Assembly: GCF_000297775.1 (NCBI RefSeq)
Contig: NZ_JH815515.1
Span: forward strand, 1 to 57,402
From: Sutterella wadsworthensis 2_1_59BFAA
GTDB lineage: Bacteria; Pseudomonadota; Gammaproteobacteria; Burkholderiales; Burkholderiaceae_F
Length of the DNA stretch: 57,402 bases
Direction: 5' to 3'
Part shown: positions 16,879 to 26,628 of the stretch, piece by piece
How the letters are laid out: every line of letters begins with the position of its first letter
How positions within the stretch are numbered: position 1 is the first letter of the stretch
Translations under genes and position numbers: made by a program
Notes under the pieces: generated by a model
What the model saw: the letters and a program-made list of their open reading frames with translations, nothing else
What the model was told of the DNA's origin: nothing
Database searches by the model: none

Positions 16879-19488
16879 TCAGTAGTCGTAGGAGAGCTGG
16901 ACCCAGAACTGGCGGCCCGGATCGTAGCTCTTGTACTGGGTGCCCTTGTAGACGAAGACGTCAGAGGCGTTGCGGTTGTTGGTCACGTTGTAGACCTCGA
17001 GCGAGACGCCCACGCCGCGGGCCCAGTCGGGCCTGTAGAGGACCTTCGTGTCCCAGGACCAGGCGGAGGCGAAGTCGACGCGGCTGTACTTGCGGATCTG
17101 CTCGGTCATCGGGCCGTACTCGCCCTCGTGCGTCCAGGCGTAGTACTCGCCGTCGTCGCGCACGGCCTGGCTGCGGTCGAGCGAGAGGTGCAGGAAGTTG
17201 TACCAGGTGAGTCCCCACTGAGCCCATTCGGACGTTGCCTCGAGGTCGAACTTCACGGGAATGTTGAAGTCGGTCGAGTCGAGGTCCTCGGCGTCGATCA
17301 CGCTGCCGTCGTACCAGACCTTGTCCATGTTGACGGTCTTGCCGGACTCGAGCTCGCTGTAGCCCTGGTCGATTGCTGCGTTGCTCTTCGTCTCCTGCCA
17401 TGCGGCGGAGAAGCGCACCCAGTGGTTCGCCTTCGCGAACTTGAGGGGCGCGGTGTTGTTGATGCTGAAGATCACGGAATCGTGCTCGGACTCGCCGCCG
17501 TTGTAGAACTCGCGCACAAAGCGCGTGTCGTAGCCGCTGCCCTCGGTCCTCGAGCGCGAGCGCACCTCGTCGTGGCCGTTGCGGTGCACGTAGGCGGCGG
17601 ATGCGGACCAGTCGCCGAGGCGCTGCGTGAGGCCGATGCTGAACTCGTCGCTGAAGGGTGTCTTCAGGCGCTCGAGGCCGTCGAAGTCGTTGGCGGCGAA
17701 CCAGCCGTCGGCGGCGGGACTGTCGTCGGAGGCGTAGTCGTAGATGTTCTCCATCCCGCCGTTCTGCGCTTTGTAGAGCGCGTAGGTGAGGATGTTGCGG
17801 CCGTAGTAGCGGTTGGCGCCCACGGTGATGACGGAGCCGCCGTTGCCGAAGAGGTCCCACGAGGTCGTGAAGCGCGGCGCGATGTTGACGTCCTTCGTGA
17901 AGTCGTCGTACTCGGCGCGCAGGCCCGTGCGGATCACGAAGTCGCCCACGCCCATCCTGTGCTCGCCGAAGAGCGCCGCCTGGTTGTAGTCGGCCTCGTA
18001 CGTGCCCGCCTTCCAGCGCGTCGTGTAGAAGTCGGTCTGCGAGAATTCGCCGTAGTCCGACTGCATCACGGACTGCGTGACGCCCCAGCGGTAGTAGTTG
18101 CTGCCGCGCCTGTACTCGGCGTGCGTCGAGGAGAGGTCCGCGCCCGCGCTGAACTGATGGCTGACGCTGCCGACCATGACGGGCTCGCAGTCCATCCTCG
18201 TCTTCGCGTTGATGACGGACTGCGTGCTCTCGAGGTCCCCGAGACCGCCCGAGGCGGCCGAGGTCATGCTCGTCGTCGAGGTGCTCCCCGTGTCGTCCAT
18301 GCCGATCGTATAGCGGTCGAGCTGCGTCCAGTTCTTGACGTCGCTCGTGCGCTTGTCGGTCATGCGCGTGTACGCGAGGGACGAGTCGAGCACGCCCGCC
18401 TTCATGCGGTGCTTGACGCTGGCCGTCAGGTTGAGGCCGTCGTGGTGATCCTCGTAGCCGGAGTCGGCGACCGTCGTGAGGAAGCCCTTCGACTCGTAGC
18501 CCGAATAGGTGAGCGCGAGACTCGCCTCCGTCCAGGGCGTCGCGTAGAGCGTGGCCTTCGCGAAGAAGTTGTCGGCCGTGCGGCGCTGCGTCTGCGTGCC
18601 GCCCGCGACCGGCGTCTCAAGAACGCCCCAGCCGGTCCAGTTCTGGTCGTCGGGCACGATGGAGACTCGGGTGCCCGGCACCTGAACGGTCGGGATCTTC
18701 GACTCGCGGCGGGTGTAGCCCACGACGACGCCGAGATTGTCGGTAATGCCCCATTCGCCCGTGAAGCCGTAGGTCTTCTTTTCGAAGTCGGTCTGGAACT
18801 GGGCGGGCTTCGAGACGTCCGCGTCGCCCGAGCCGACGTCGAGCGCGGAATCGGTGTGGATGCGGCTCCAGCCCGACTTCGTCATGCGGCCGAACACGCT
18901 GATGTGGTTTTCGCCCGACCAGCTGCGGGTCTGAGCGTCGATGACGCCGCCCGTGAAGCCGCCGAAGGAGGCGGGAATGTTGTGGTCGTAGACGGTAACG
19001 CTGTCGATGAGGCGGCTGTCGACGTAGAAGCCCTGCTCGTCCGAGCCGCCGAGGCGCGTCGTCGTCACCGAAGTCTGCTCGGCGGGATCGAGGTCGCTGT
19101 TGGTCGAGATGCCGTCGAGCGTGTAGTTGTTCTGATAGGCGACCGAGCCGTGGATCGAAATGTTCGACGGCTTGATCTCGCCCATCTGCAGAGAGCCGTC
19201 GCCGTGATTGGAGAACTGGACCGCAGGATTGCTCTTGAGGAGGTCCGTGATGTTGCCGTCCTCCGTCGGACGCCTGGCGATGTCCTCGCGGGTGAGATGC
19301 GTGAACGACGTGAGGCTTTCGCCCGCACGGTCGCGCACGACGACGGATTCGCCTTCGTCTGAGGCTGGTTCGGCGGCGTCCGCCTGCGCAGGCTCCTCGA
19401 CGGCGCGCGCAGCCTCTTCGGTCGAGGCCCAGGCGGGAGCCGTCGCGGCAAGCACGGCGGCGGCAATGAGAGTTCGGTGAAGCACCAT
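16879..19488 (-). CDS. TonB-dependent outer-membrane receptor (869 aa), FusA/YddB-like by context
   Basis: A signal peptide (LIAAAVLAATAPAWAS) is followed by an acidic N-terminal segment with a candidate TonB box (ESVVVRD, about residues 47-53), a plug domain (about 55-170, with NYTLDGISTNS) and a large beta barrel. The barrel ends in GRQFWVQLSYDY, with an aromatic C-terminal residue for outer-membrane assembly. It is the first gene of a nine-gene minus-strand operon. Upstream are two Fur-like sites, so iron repression is likely. The plug lacks obvious signatures of a known siderophore or haem receptor. Partners (M16 protease, YddA-like ABC protein, private TonB motor) suggest a protein- or peptide-bound iron source. 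Ligand assignment is inference. Confidence 0.88.
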   Translation of the reverse strand: MVLHRTLIAAAVLAATAPAWASTEEAARAVEEPAQADAAEPASDEGESVVVRDRAGESLTSFTHLTREDIARRPTEDGNITDLLKSNPAVQFSNHGDGSLQMGEIKPSNISIHGSVAYQNNYTLDGISTNSDLDPAEQTSVTTTRLGGSDEQGFYVDSRLIDSVTVYDHNIPASFGGFTGGVIDAQTRSWSGENHISVFGRMTKSGWSRIHTDSALDVGSGDADVSKPAQFQTDFEKKTYGFTGEWGITDNLGVVVGYTRRESKIPTVQVPGTRVSIVPDDQNWTGWGVLETPVAGGTQTQRRTADNFFAKATLYATPWTEASLALTYSGYESKGFLTTVADSGYEDHHDGLNLTASVKHRMKAGVLDSSLAYTRMTDKRTSDVKNWTQLDRYTIGMDDTGSTSTTSMTSAASGGLGDLESTQSVINAKTRMDCEPVMVGSVSHQFSAGADLSSTHAEYRRGSNYYRWGVTQSVMQSDYGEFSQTDFYTTRWKAGTYEADYNQAALFGEHRMGVGDFVIRTGLRAEYDDFTKDVNIAPRFTTSWDLFGNGGSVITVGANRYYGRNILTYALYKAQNGGMENIYDYASDDSPAADGWFAANDFDGLERLKTPFSDEFSIGLTQRLGDWSASAAYVHRNGHDEVRSRSRTEGSGYDTRFVREFYNGGESEHDSVIFSINNTAPLKFAKANHWVRFSAAWQETKSNAAIDQGYSELESGKTVNMDKVWYDGSVIDAEDLDSTDFNIPVKFDLEATSEWAQWGLTWYNFLHLSLDRSQAVRDDGEYYAWTHEGEYGPMTEQIRKYSRVDFASAWSWDTKVLYRPDWARGVGVSLEVYNVTNNRNASDVFVYKGTQYKSYDPGRQFWVQLSYDY

Positions 19489-19563
19489 GATCCGGTAGTC
19501 CGATTGAAAAAAGTCCAGAGATGTGCCCGTGCGCCCACGGGCGCGCAGTTCCCCGAATCTTAT

Positions 19564-19580
19564 ATGAGAATGGTTCTCAT
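19564..19580. promoter_or_regulatory. Fur-like box in the receptor operon promoter
   Basis: ATGAGAATGGTTCTCAT is a palindrome with 7-base arms. It matches the Fur pattern (TGAxAAT-N-ATTxTCA type) about 76 bases upstream of the receptor start, suggesting repression of the whole uptake operon when iron is sufficient. Confidence 0.75.
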
Positions 19581-19654
19581 TCTTTCATTATTCTTTCTAT
19601 CTGCGGATGCTTCTCATTTGCATTCGACTATGGTGGACGACGATCATCACATAG

Positions 19655-19670
19655 TTGAGAATGACTCTCG
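19655..19670. promoter_or_regulatory. Second, weaker Fur-like site
   Basis: TTGAGAATGACTCTCG keeps the GAGAAT / CTCTC core of the first site, about 80 bases farther upstream. Paired sites are common in strongly iron-controlled promoters. The long spacing makes the role uncertain. Confidence 0.45.
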
Positions 19671-19846
19671 CCTACTCGCAGTGCGAAAGAGCGTGGGCAA
19701 GTGCCGTCACCCGTCCTCGGACACGTTCGGGGTCGGACGCGCGGACCGATACCGCAAACACGTGATGTCTTTACGCAAATCCCAAGGGTTTACCCGCGGC
19801 TCATTCAGGCAGGAATCCGCGGCCGTCCGGGATCCAGAGAACGACG

Positions 19847-19878
19847 AAGCCCCTCGTCCGATGCAGGACAAGGGGCTT
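19847..19878 (-). terminator. Terminator after ilvD
   Basis: AAGCCCCTCGTCC (19847-19859) pairs with GGACAAGGGGCTT (19866-19878) with one G-T type mismatch and a 6-base loop. It lies 50 bases beyond the ilvD stop, and in that direction is followed by a modestly T-rich tract. Confidence 0.65.
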
Positions 19879-19925
19879 TCCGGGATTTCATTCATGCACG
19901 CCCGAAGGCGCGCGGACTGCGTCCG

Positions 19926-21584
19926 TCATTCGAGCACGGCGCCGCTCATGCCCGAGGTCACGAGCTTGGCGTAGCGGGCGAGGTAGCCCGTCGTGATGCG
20001 CGGGGCGCGGGGCTTCCAGGCGGCCCTGCGTCGGGCGAGCTCCTCGTTGGTGAGGTCGACGCTGATGGTGTTCGCGGGGATGTCGATCGTGAGCATGTCG
20101 CCTTCCTCGAGGAGTCCGATCGGACCGCCCACGGCGGCCTCGGGCGAGACGTGGCCAATGGCGGCGCCGCGGGTTGCACCCGAAAAGCGGCCGTCGGTGA
20201 TGAGCGCGACGCATCCGCCGAGGCCCGAGCCCATGATGGCGGAGGTCGGGTTGAGCATCTCGCGCATGCCGGGACCGCCCTTGGGACCTTCGTAGCGGAT
20301 CACGACGACGTCGCCGGGATTGATGCAGCCGCCGTAGATGGCCTCGAGCGCATCCTCCTCGCAGTCGAAGACGCGGGCCGGGCCCGTGTGCATGAGCATT
20401 TCGGGCGCCACGGCCGAGCGCTTGACGACGCAGCCGTCGGGCGCCACGTTGCCCTTGAGGACGGCGATGCCGCCTTCCTTCGAGAACGGATCGGAAACGG
20501 GACGGATGACCTCGGCGTCGAGGATCTCGCGGCCCTCGATGTTCTCGCCCACGGTTTTGCCCGTAACGGTCGGCAGGTTCGTGTGGAGCAGGCCCGCGCG
20601 GGCGAGCTCGTTCATGACGGCGGGGATGCCGCCCGCCTCGTCGAGCTCCTCGATGTAGCGGTGGCCCGCAGGAGCGAGGTGGCAGAGGTTGGGCGTGCGC
20701 GCGCTGATGGCGTTGGCCTCCGTGAGGTCGAGCTCGAACCCGCACTCGTGCGCGATGGCGGGCAGGTGCAGCATCGAGTTCGTGGAGCAGCCGAGCGCCA
20801 TGTCGACGGTGAGCGCGTTCTCGAACGCCTCCTTCGTCATGATGTCGCGCGGACAGACGTTGTTCCTCACGAGCTCCATCACCGCAAGGCCGGCCTCCTT
20901 GGCGAGGCGGTAGCGCGCGGACATGACGGCGGGAATCGTGCCGTTGCCGGGCAGCGCCATGCCGAGCACCTCGGTGAGGCAGTTCATGGAGTTGGCCGTG
21001 AACATGCCCGAGCAGGAGCCGCAGGTCGGACAGGACTTGTTCTCAAGCTCGAGAAAGGTCTTCGCATCGATCTGGCCCGTGCGAAAGCGGCTCACGCCCT
21101 CGGAGATGTCGGAGTAGGAGAGTTTGCGGCCGCAGGCGCGGCCCGCGAGCATCGCGCCGCCCGAGATCACGATGCTCGGGATGTTGAGGCGGGCGGCGGC
21201 CATGAGCAGGCCGGGCACGTTCTTGTCGCAGGCGGCCACCATCACGAGGCCGTCGAACGGATGCGCCGTGGCCATCGCCTCGACGCTGTCGGCGATGAGC
21301 TCGCGCGAAACGAGCGAATACTTCATGCCCTTGTGGCCCATCGCCAGACCGTCGCAGACGGCGATGGCCGGGAAGACGATGGGCACGCCGCCGCCCAAGG
21401 CGACGCCCTGCTTCACCGCGTCCGTAATCTTGTCAAGAAAGACGTGTCCCGGAACGATGTCGTTCTGCGAGGAGACGACGCCGATGAGCGGGCGCTCAAT
21501 CTCCGCATCGCAGAGACCGAGAGCCTTGAGAAGCGCGCGCTGGGGAGCCGCGTTGATGCCTTTCTTGAGGGGATCAGAACGCAT
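19926..21584 (-). CDS. ilvD: Dihydroxy-acid dehydratase (552 aa)
   Basis: This enzyme removes water from 2,3-dihydroxy-isovalerate or 2,3-dihydroxy-3-methylvalerate in valine and isoleucine synthesis. The IlvD/Edd signatures [20 protein letters not shown] and [20 protein letters not shown]-type (here [20 protein letters not shown]) are intact. Cluster cysteines are visible in VAACDK and in [21 protein letters not shown]. Length is normal for the family. The ATG at 21584 begins the conserved [16 protein letters not shown]; an in-frame start 14 codons earlier adds unrelated residues. The gene stands alone between the receptor operon and the divergent helicase gene, with no other ilv genes in the window. 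Confidence 0.95.
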   Translation of the reverse strand: MRSDPLKKGINAAPQRALLKALGLCDAEIERPLIGVVSSQNDIVPGHVFLDKITDAVKQGVALGGGVPIVFPAIAVCDGLAMGHKGMKYSLVSRELIADSVEAMATAHPFDGLVMVAACDKNVPGLLMAAARLNIPSIVISGGAMLAGRACGRKLSYSDISEGVSRFRTGQIDAKTFLELENKSCPTCGSCSGMFTANSMNCLTEVLGMALPGNGTIPAVMSARYRLAKEAGLAVMELVRNNVCPRDIMTKEAFENALTVDMALGCSTNSMLHLPAIAHECGFELDLTEANAISARTPNLCHLAPAGHRYIEELDEAGGIPAVMNELARAGLLHTNLPTVTGKTVGENIEGREILDAEVIRPVSDPFSKEGGIAVLKGNVAPDGCVVKRSAVAPEMLMHTGPARVFDCEEDALEAIYGGCINPGDVVVIRYEGPKGGPGMREMLNPTSAIMGSGLGGCVALITDGRFSGATRGAAIGHVSPEAAVGGPIGLLEEGDMLTIDIPANTISVDLTNEELARRRAAWKPRAPRITTGYLARYAKLVTSGMSGAVLE

Positions 21585-21877
21585 GTAGAAGTATCCTGTG
21601 GTGAATTGATGAAGAGAGCCTTTCAAGTGGCCGTCCGATCATTCTATGGGAGCCTCCGGAGCGATTCCGACGCATCTACTCGAGATGTCTTAGGAGAAAA
21701 GTCCGAGGAATCTCGAGCGACGTCAAGAGGTACGCAAATATTGGCAGGAAGCCTTCCTCCCCTTCGCTTCCCGCTTGAGGGACGTGCCTTCCGGCATGCC
21801 GTCGTACAATGTTCGAAACATCCGGTCAGGACTCAAGACTTCGATTGCGGCCGCATCCGCCGCAGGAGACCCGCAAC

Positions 21878-24800
21878 ATGAACTTCTCGCCTCTGCAGCT
21901 CCGCAAGCCTGCACTCGCCGCTCTCGGCGAACGGGCCGAAAACCTCTTTCGCGACCACCACTACCGCGAGTGCACGCAGGTCATGCGCCAGTTTGCCGAG
22001 GGCGTGCTGCGCACGATCCTCAAGGACGACAGGCACACCTATTCGGAGATGATGCGCACGCCGCTCGTGCGCCAGCTCGCCGACAGCCTCACGTTCGAAT
22101 ACTTCCGCCGCATCCGCGATCTGGGCAACGAGGCCTCGCACTTCAGGCTCGGGACGTCCGGGACGATGCTCGAGACGGGCGAGCGCCACTACCGCGTGCG
22201 CACGGCCGACGACGCCGCCGAGTGCCTCAAGTACGGACACGGGATCGCGGTCTGGCTCATGTCGCTTCTCGACCGCGAGTTCCGCTATCCCGACTTCAGG
22301 CCGCTCACGCCGCCCAGGGCGAGGATCGCCGCGCAGGGCGCCCCCGTCGTCTTCAACCCCGACCAGCAGGCCGCGATCGAGCTCTCGCAGGGGCGCCATC
22401 TCGTGCTCGCACCGCCGGGCTGCGGCAAGACCGCCATCCTCACCGAGCGCATCGCCGTCGCGCTCAAGGACGGCGTGAACCTCTCCGACATGCTCTGCCT
22501 CACGTTCACGAACCGAGCCGCGCGCGGCATGAAGGAGCGCATCGACGAGCGCTTCACGGACCGGTGCATGGACACCCTTTACGTGGGCAACCTCCACCGC
22601 TTCTGCTCCCGCCTTCTCTTTGACAACGACGTCGTCTCCGAGATCTCGACGATCCTCGACGAGGACGACGTCCACGACGTGATCGAGGGCCTGCTCATCG
22701 AGAACATCCCCGGCGGCTGCAGAGGACGATCCCTGCCGGGCAATGCCGCCGACTACATCATGGCGCGCTCGGCAAGGCTCTTTCAGGAGGCGAACGGCTT
22801 CCCCGAGGAGACGTTTCATCGCACGCCAGAATTCGACGTCAACAAGAAGAACCAGGACGAGCTCGACGCCTTCGGACTGATCAAGGTCGACGACTTCGGC
22901 CGCTGCATCGAGCTCGACCATGCCGCGATCGACGCGGCCGCAAGGCGCTACCTCGAGTACAAGACCGCGCAGCACCTGCTCGACTTCAACGACCTGCTCC
23001 TCAAGGCCTGGGCCTGGCTCGACGCCACCCCCGAGGCCTGCGGGCGCTACGCCTGGATCCAGGTCGACGAGGTGCAGGACCTCTCGCCCCTGCAGCTCGA
23101 CATCGTCAAAAAGCTCTGGAACGACTCGATCGACAGGAGCGTGTGCGTCTACTTCGGCGACGAGCAGCAGGCGATCTTCTCCTTCATGGGCGCCAAGCTC
23201 GACACGCTCAGGGCCCTTCACAAGACGCACGAGATCCACCGCCTCTACAGGAACTTCCGCTCGCCCGACTACCTGCTCAACATGTTCAACACCTATGCGC
23301 AGCGCGTGCTCGAGTGCGATCCCGAGTTCCTGCCCAAGGCCGAGAAGACGGTCGCAAGACCCGAAGGGGCCCTGCGCGCCATCCGCACGGCCACGCCGCA
23401 GTCGCAGCTGATGCTGCTGTGCGACCTGCTCGAAGGGCGACGCCCCGAGGAGACGACGGCCGTCATCGTGCCGAGCAACCGCGAGGCCGACGCCGTCAGC
23501 GCCGCCTTCAAGGCACAGGACATCGAGCACTTCAAGATCTCCGGCAGCGACATCTTCAGGCAGAACATCCTCAAGGCCGCCAAGGCCTACCTGAGCGTGC
23601 TCAAGGACGACTTCAGAAGCGCCCCCTGGGCCCAGCTCGTCTATCGGCTCAGCTCGAAGAAGAACCTCTCCCTCAAGAAGATCCGAGACTACCTTGCCGT
23701 CGAATTTCCCAGGCGCGGGCTTCTTGCCTCCGACCTCATGCTCTACAGCACGCATGACGAAAAGGAGCCCGTCAGCGCGCTCGAGGACTTCATGCGCGCC
23801 TACGAGGGCGAGCTCGTCGTCTTCGACACGGAGACCACGGGCCTTGACATCGGCCTCGACGAGGTGATCCAGATCGCCGCCGTCAAGCTGCGTGCGGGCG
23901 AAGTCGTCGAGCGGCTCGTGCTCTACCTTGAAACGGAGCGCGAGATTCCGAAGATGCTCGGCAACATCCCGAATCCGATGCTCGAGGAGTACGAGGCGCA
24001 CCGCGCCGAGCTCGTCACGCCCGAGGCGGGCTTCAAGATCTTCCTCGACTTCGTGGGCTACGCGCCCGTCGTGGGCCACAACGTCGAATACGACGCCAAC
24101 ATCGTCAACGCCCAGTACGCCGTCCTCAAGGACCAGCTCAGGCGCGTGCGCGGCGATGCGGCGGGACCCGACGAGGACGTCGACCGCACCGAGCTCGTGC
24201 GCCGCTTCGACACGCTCAAGCTCTCCCATGCGCTCGAGCCCGCGATCCTCAAGGCCGCGGGCCTTGCGCGCCTTCCCTCGCACAAGCTCAAGGACCTCAT
24301 CGCGGTCCTCGGACTCGAGGGCAGCAACACCCACAAGGCCGACGACGACGTCGAGGCGACCGTCAGCCTGCTGCGCTGGTTCCACGCCCAGGCCCGTCCG
24401 CTCGTCGAGCTCCAGCGGCGCTTCCTCTCCAACCCGAGCGTCGTGCGCATGTCCGACACGCTCAGGAAGATCGTGCTCCCGATGTTCCTCGAGCACAGGA
24501 ACCTCATGTACCGCAGAATGCCCGCCGACGACGAGGCGATCCTCGTCCAGGTCTTCAGGCAGTTCATCGAGGCCCTGCCCAACTACACGGACGACGAGGG
24601 CGAGATCGAGAACATCCGCAAGAAGCTCCCGCTCATCTACGAGTACCTCGACCGCGTGCTCATCAACACGACCTCACAGCCGACGCTCTACGCGCAGCTG
24701 CAGAGAAACCTCGTGCAGATCAACTCCCTCAAGGAGCCCGACCTCTGCTCGAGCGACATCGTGCGCGACCGCGTCTTCATCTCCACGGTCCACAAGGCCA

Positions 24801-25039
24801 AGGGGCTCGAGTTCGACAACGTCATCGTCACCAGCGTCATCGACGGCACGTACCCGTTCTTCAAGAACCACGACAAGGCCGACATCCTCGAGGACGCCCG
24901 CAAGCTCTACGTCGCCATCAGCCGAACGAAGCGCACGCTCGTCCTGACGATGCCCGCGGCGAACGCCTGGAACTACGCCCAGAGGCCCTCGCGCTTCCTC
25001 GAGAGCATCTCAACCTACTTCGAGAAGTCCTCGGCATAG
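21878..25039 (+). CDS. UvrD-type helicase with embedded DnaQ-like exonuclease and DUF4145-like N-terminus (1053 aa)
   Basis: Domain order: residues about 5-150 resemble DUF4145 (RAENLFRDHHYRECTQVMRQFAEGVLR...LGNEASHF). A superfamily-1 helicase core starts near 165 with Walker A APPGCGKTAIL (about 177) and motif II VDEVQDLSPLQ (about 393). A DEDDh exonuclease is inserted at about 645-840, with Exo I VFDTETTGLD, Exo II VVGHNVEYDANIV and Exo III HKADDDVEAT. The helicase resumes with STVHKAKGLEFDNVIV (about 970) and LYVAISRTKRTLVLT (about 1010). All key helicase and nuclease residues are present. AGGAG lies about 9 bases before the ATG at 21878. The combination suggests processive unwinding with 3' end resection in DNA repair or defence. 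It is a single-gene unit convergent with the MATE gene. Confidence 0.85.
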   Translation: MNFSPLQLRKPALAALGERAENLFRDHHYRECTQVMRQFAEGVLRTILKDDRHTYSEMMRTPLVRQLADSLTFEYFRRIRDLGNEASHFRLGTSGTMLETGERHYRVRTADDAAECLKYGHGIAVWLMSLLDREFRYPDFRPLTPPRARIAAQGAPVVFNPDQQAAIELSQGRHLVLAPPGCGKTAILTERIAVALKDGVNLSDMLCLTFTNRAARGMKERIDERFTDRCMDTLYVGNLHRFCSRLLFDNDVVSEISTILDEDDVHDVIEGLLIENIPGGCRGRSLPGNAADYIMARSARLFQEANGFPEETFHRTPEFDVNKKNQDELDAFGLIKVDDFGRCIELDHAAIDAAARRYLEYKTAQHLLDFNDLLLKAWAWLDATPEACGRYAWIQVDEVQDLSPLQLDIVKKLWNDSIDRSVCVYFGDEQQAIFSFMGAKLDTLRALHKTHEIHRLYRNFRSPDYLLNMFNTYAQRVLECDPEFLPKAEKTVARPEGALRAIRTATPQSQLMLLCDLLEGRRPEETTAVIVPSNREADAVSAAFKAQDIEHFKISGSDIFRQNILKAAKAYLSVLKDDFRSAPWAQLVYRLSSKKNLSLKKIRDYLAVEFPRRGLLASDLMLYSTHDEKEPVSALEDFMRAYEGELVVFDTETTGLDIGLDEVIQIAAVKLRAGEVVERLVLYLETEREIPKMLGNIPNPMLEEYEAHRAELVTPEAGFKIFLDFVGYAPVVGHNVEYDANIVNAQYAVLKDQLRRVRGDAAGPDEDVDRTELVRRFDTLKLSHALEPAILKAAGLARLPSHKLKDLIAVLGLEGSNTHKADDDVEATVSLLRWFHAQARPLVELQRRFLSNPSVVRMSDTLRKIVLPMFLEHRNLMYRRMPADDEAILVQVFRQFIEALPNYTDDEGEIENIRKKLPLIYEYLDRVLINTTSQPTLYAQLQRNLVQINSLKEPDLCSSDIVRDRVFISTVHKAKGLEFDNVIVTSVIDGTYPFFKNHDKADILEDARKLYVAISRTKRTLVLTMPAANAWNYAQRPSRFLESISTYFEKSSA

Positions 25040-25110
25040 CCGCTGGAAATCCTCTCGAACAGAAACTGCCCCTGCCTTCACGGTGGCCGTTTTCGTTGAC
25101 GGACACGACG

Positions 25111-26493
25111 TCAGGCGGCTTCGGCTTCGAAGGCGCGCTCCTCGAACCTGCGCTTGATGCGCTTCATGAGGCGCACGTAGAGGTAGAGCAGCGGCACGAC
25201 GGTGACGGCCCAGCTGATCGGATAGACGATCATCAGGGTCACGTAGTCGGGGCTTGCCGCGAAGACGGTCCAGACCCAGATGAGGCGCACGGAGCACACG
25301 CAGATGAGGGTCGCCATGGCGGGCGGCATCGAGTAGCCGTAGCCTCGCATGGCGCTCGAGGAGACCTCCATGAGCACGCTGATGGGCTCGAAGCTCGCCA
25401 CCCAGAAGATGCGCGCCATCGCGAGCTCGACGACGGCCGGCACGTCCGTGAAGAGTCCGAGCATCGTGCGTCCGAAGACGAGCACGAGCGCCACCATCAG
25501 GACGGTGGCGACCATGTTGAGGCCCGTGGCGACGTAGGTCGCGCGCTTGCAGCGCTCGAGGTTCTTCGCGCCGTAGTTCTGGCTCACGAAGGTCGTGGCG
25601 GCCAGACCGAAGGCGTTGATGAAGCAGTAGATGTTGATCTCGATCGTGAAGGCCGCGACCGAACCCGCCATGGCGTCCGCGCCGAGACTGTTGATGGCGG
25701 ACTGGATGACGAGGTTCGAGATCGAGAAGACCGCGCCCTGAAGGCCCGCGGGCCAGCCGATCCTCACCATCGGGCGCAGCGCCGTCATGTCGATCCGGAA
25801 CACCTCGCGCGGCTCAATGTGAAGCGGGCCATCGGCCGTTATGAGGCTGAAGAAGAGGAGCGAGGCGGCGAGCGCGTTGGCGAGGACGGTCGCGAGCGCA
25901 ACACCCGCCGTTCCCATGCCGAAGACGAGCACGAAGAAGAGATTGCCCGCAATGTTGACGAGGGTCGCCGCCACCAGCGCCCAGAGCGGCGTCTGCGTGT
26001 CGCCCTGGCTTCGCATCACAGCGGCGAGGAAGTTGTAGATCGCAATGAAGGGCATGCCGAGAAGATAGACGCGCAGATAGGTGAGCGCATCGTCTCTCAC
26101 GGCCTCGGGCACCGACAGCCAGTCCATGGCGGGCCCCGCGAAGCACTCGCCGACGATCGCCGTGCCTATGCCGAAGATCACCGCCGTGGCGAGCGCCGTG
26201 TGCACGGCCCTGTTCGCCCGCTCGGGCTCCTTCATGCCGAGCAGCCTCGCCACCACGACGTTGGCGCCGAGCGCAAGACCCATGCAGAACGCAATGATGA
26301 GGCCGATGACGGGCACGTTGTTGCCCACGCCCGCCATCGACTCGTTCGAGACGAAGCGCCCGAGCACCGCAACGTCGGCAGCGTTGAAGAGCTGCTGGAG
26401 CATGCCTGTGAAGGCGAGGGGCAGGGCGAAGACGATCATCTTGTCCCAGATCGATCCGTTGAGCATGTCGATCTTCTTGTTCTTGCGGCGCAT
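25111..26493 (-). CDS. MATE-family efflux transporter (460 aa)
   Basis: Twelve hydrophobic helices in two similar halves, opening with MLNGSIWDKMIVFALPLAFTGMLQQLFNAADVAVLGRFV, identify the MATE family (DinF/NorM-like subgroup). These are inner-membrane proton- or sodium-driven exporters of cationic drugs and metabolites. The ATG at 26493 fits the usual family N-terminus. An ATG at 26562 preceded by a G-rich sequence would add 23 polar residues and cannot be excluded. The substrate is unknown. Confidence 0.9.
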   Translation of the reverse strand: MRRKNKKIDMLNGSIWDKMIVFALPLAFTGMLQQLFNAADVAVLGRFVSNESMAGVGNNVPVIGLIIAFCMGLALGANVVVARLLGMKEPERANRAVHTALATAVIFGIGTAIVGECFAGPAMDWLSVPEAVRDDALTYLRVYLLGMPFIAIYNFLAAVMRSQGDTQTPLWALVAATLVNIAGNLFFVLVFGMGTAGVALATVLANALAASLLFFSLITADGPLHIEPREVFRIDMTALRPMVRIGWPAGLQGAVFSISNLVIQSAINSLGADAMAGSVAAFTIEINIYCFINAFGLAATTFVSQNYGAKNLERCKRATYVATGLNMVATVLMVALVLVFGRTMLGLFTDVPAVVELAMARIFWVASFEPISVLMEVSSSAMRGYGYSMPPAMATLICVCSVRLIWVWTVFAASPDYVTLMIVYPISWAVTVVPLLYLYVRLMKRIKRRFEERAFEAEAA

Positions 26494-26628
26494 ATCCTTG
26501 CGTTGTCCTTTGGCTGGCTGTTGTTCTGCCGTCGAGTCCGGCACTTTCGTTCTTCCGTTCATTCTACCGCCCCCCTCCCGCCCTTCCAAGAGTCCCGAAA
26601 CGAGCGCGGAGCAGTCTTTTGAGCGACC

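Noticed and set aside
17128-19362. A 744-codon frame antisense to the receptor
   Set aside because: Shadow frame rich in Val, Ala, Arg and Glu; the receptor on the other strand has a leader, plug and terminal aromatic.
21833-24496. An 887-codon frame antisense to the helicase
   Set aside because: No recognisable domain and opposite a clear helicase-exonuclease.
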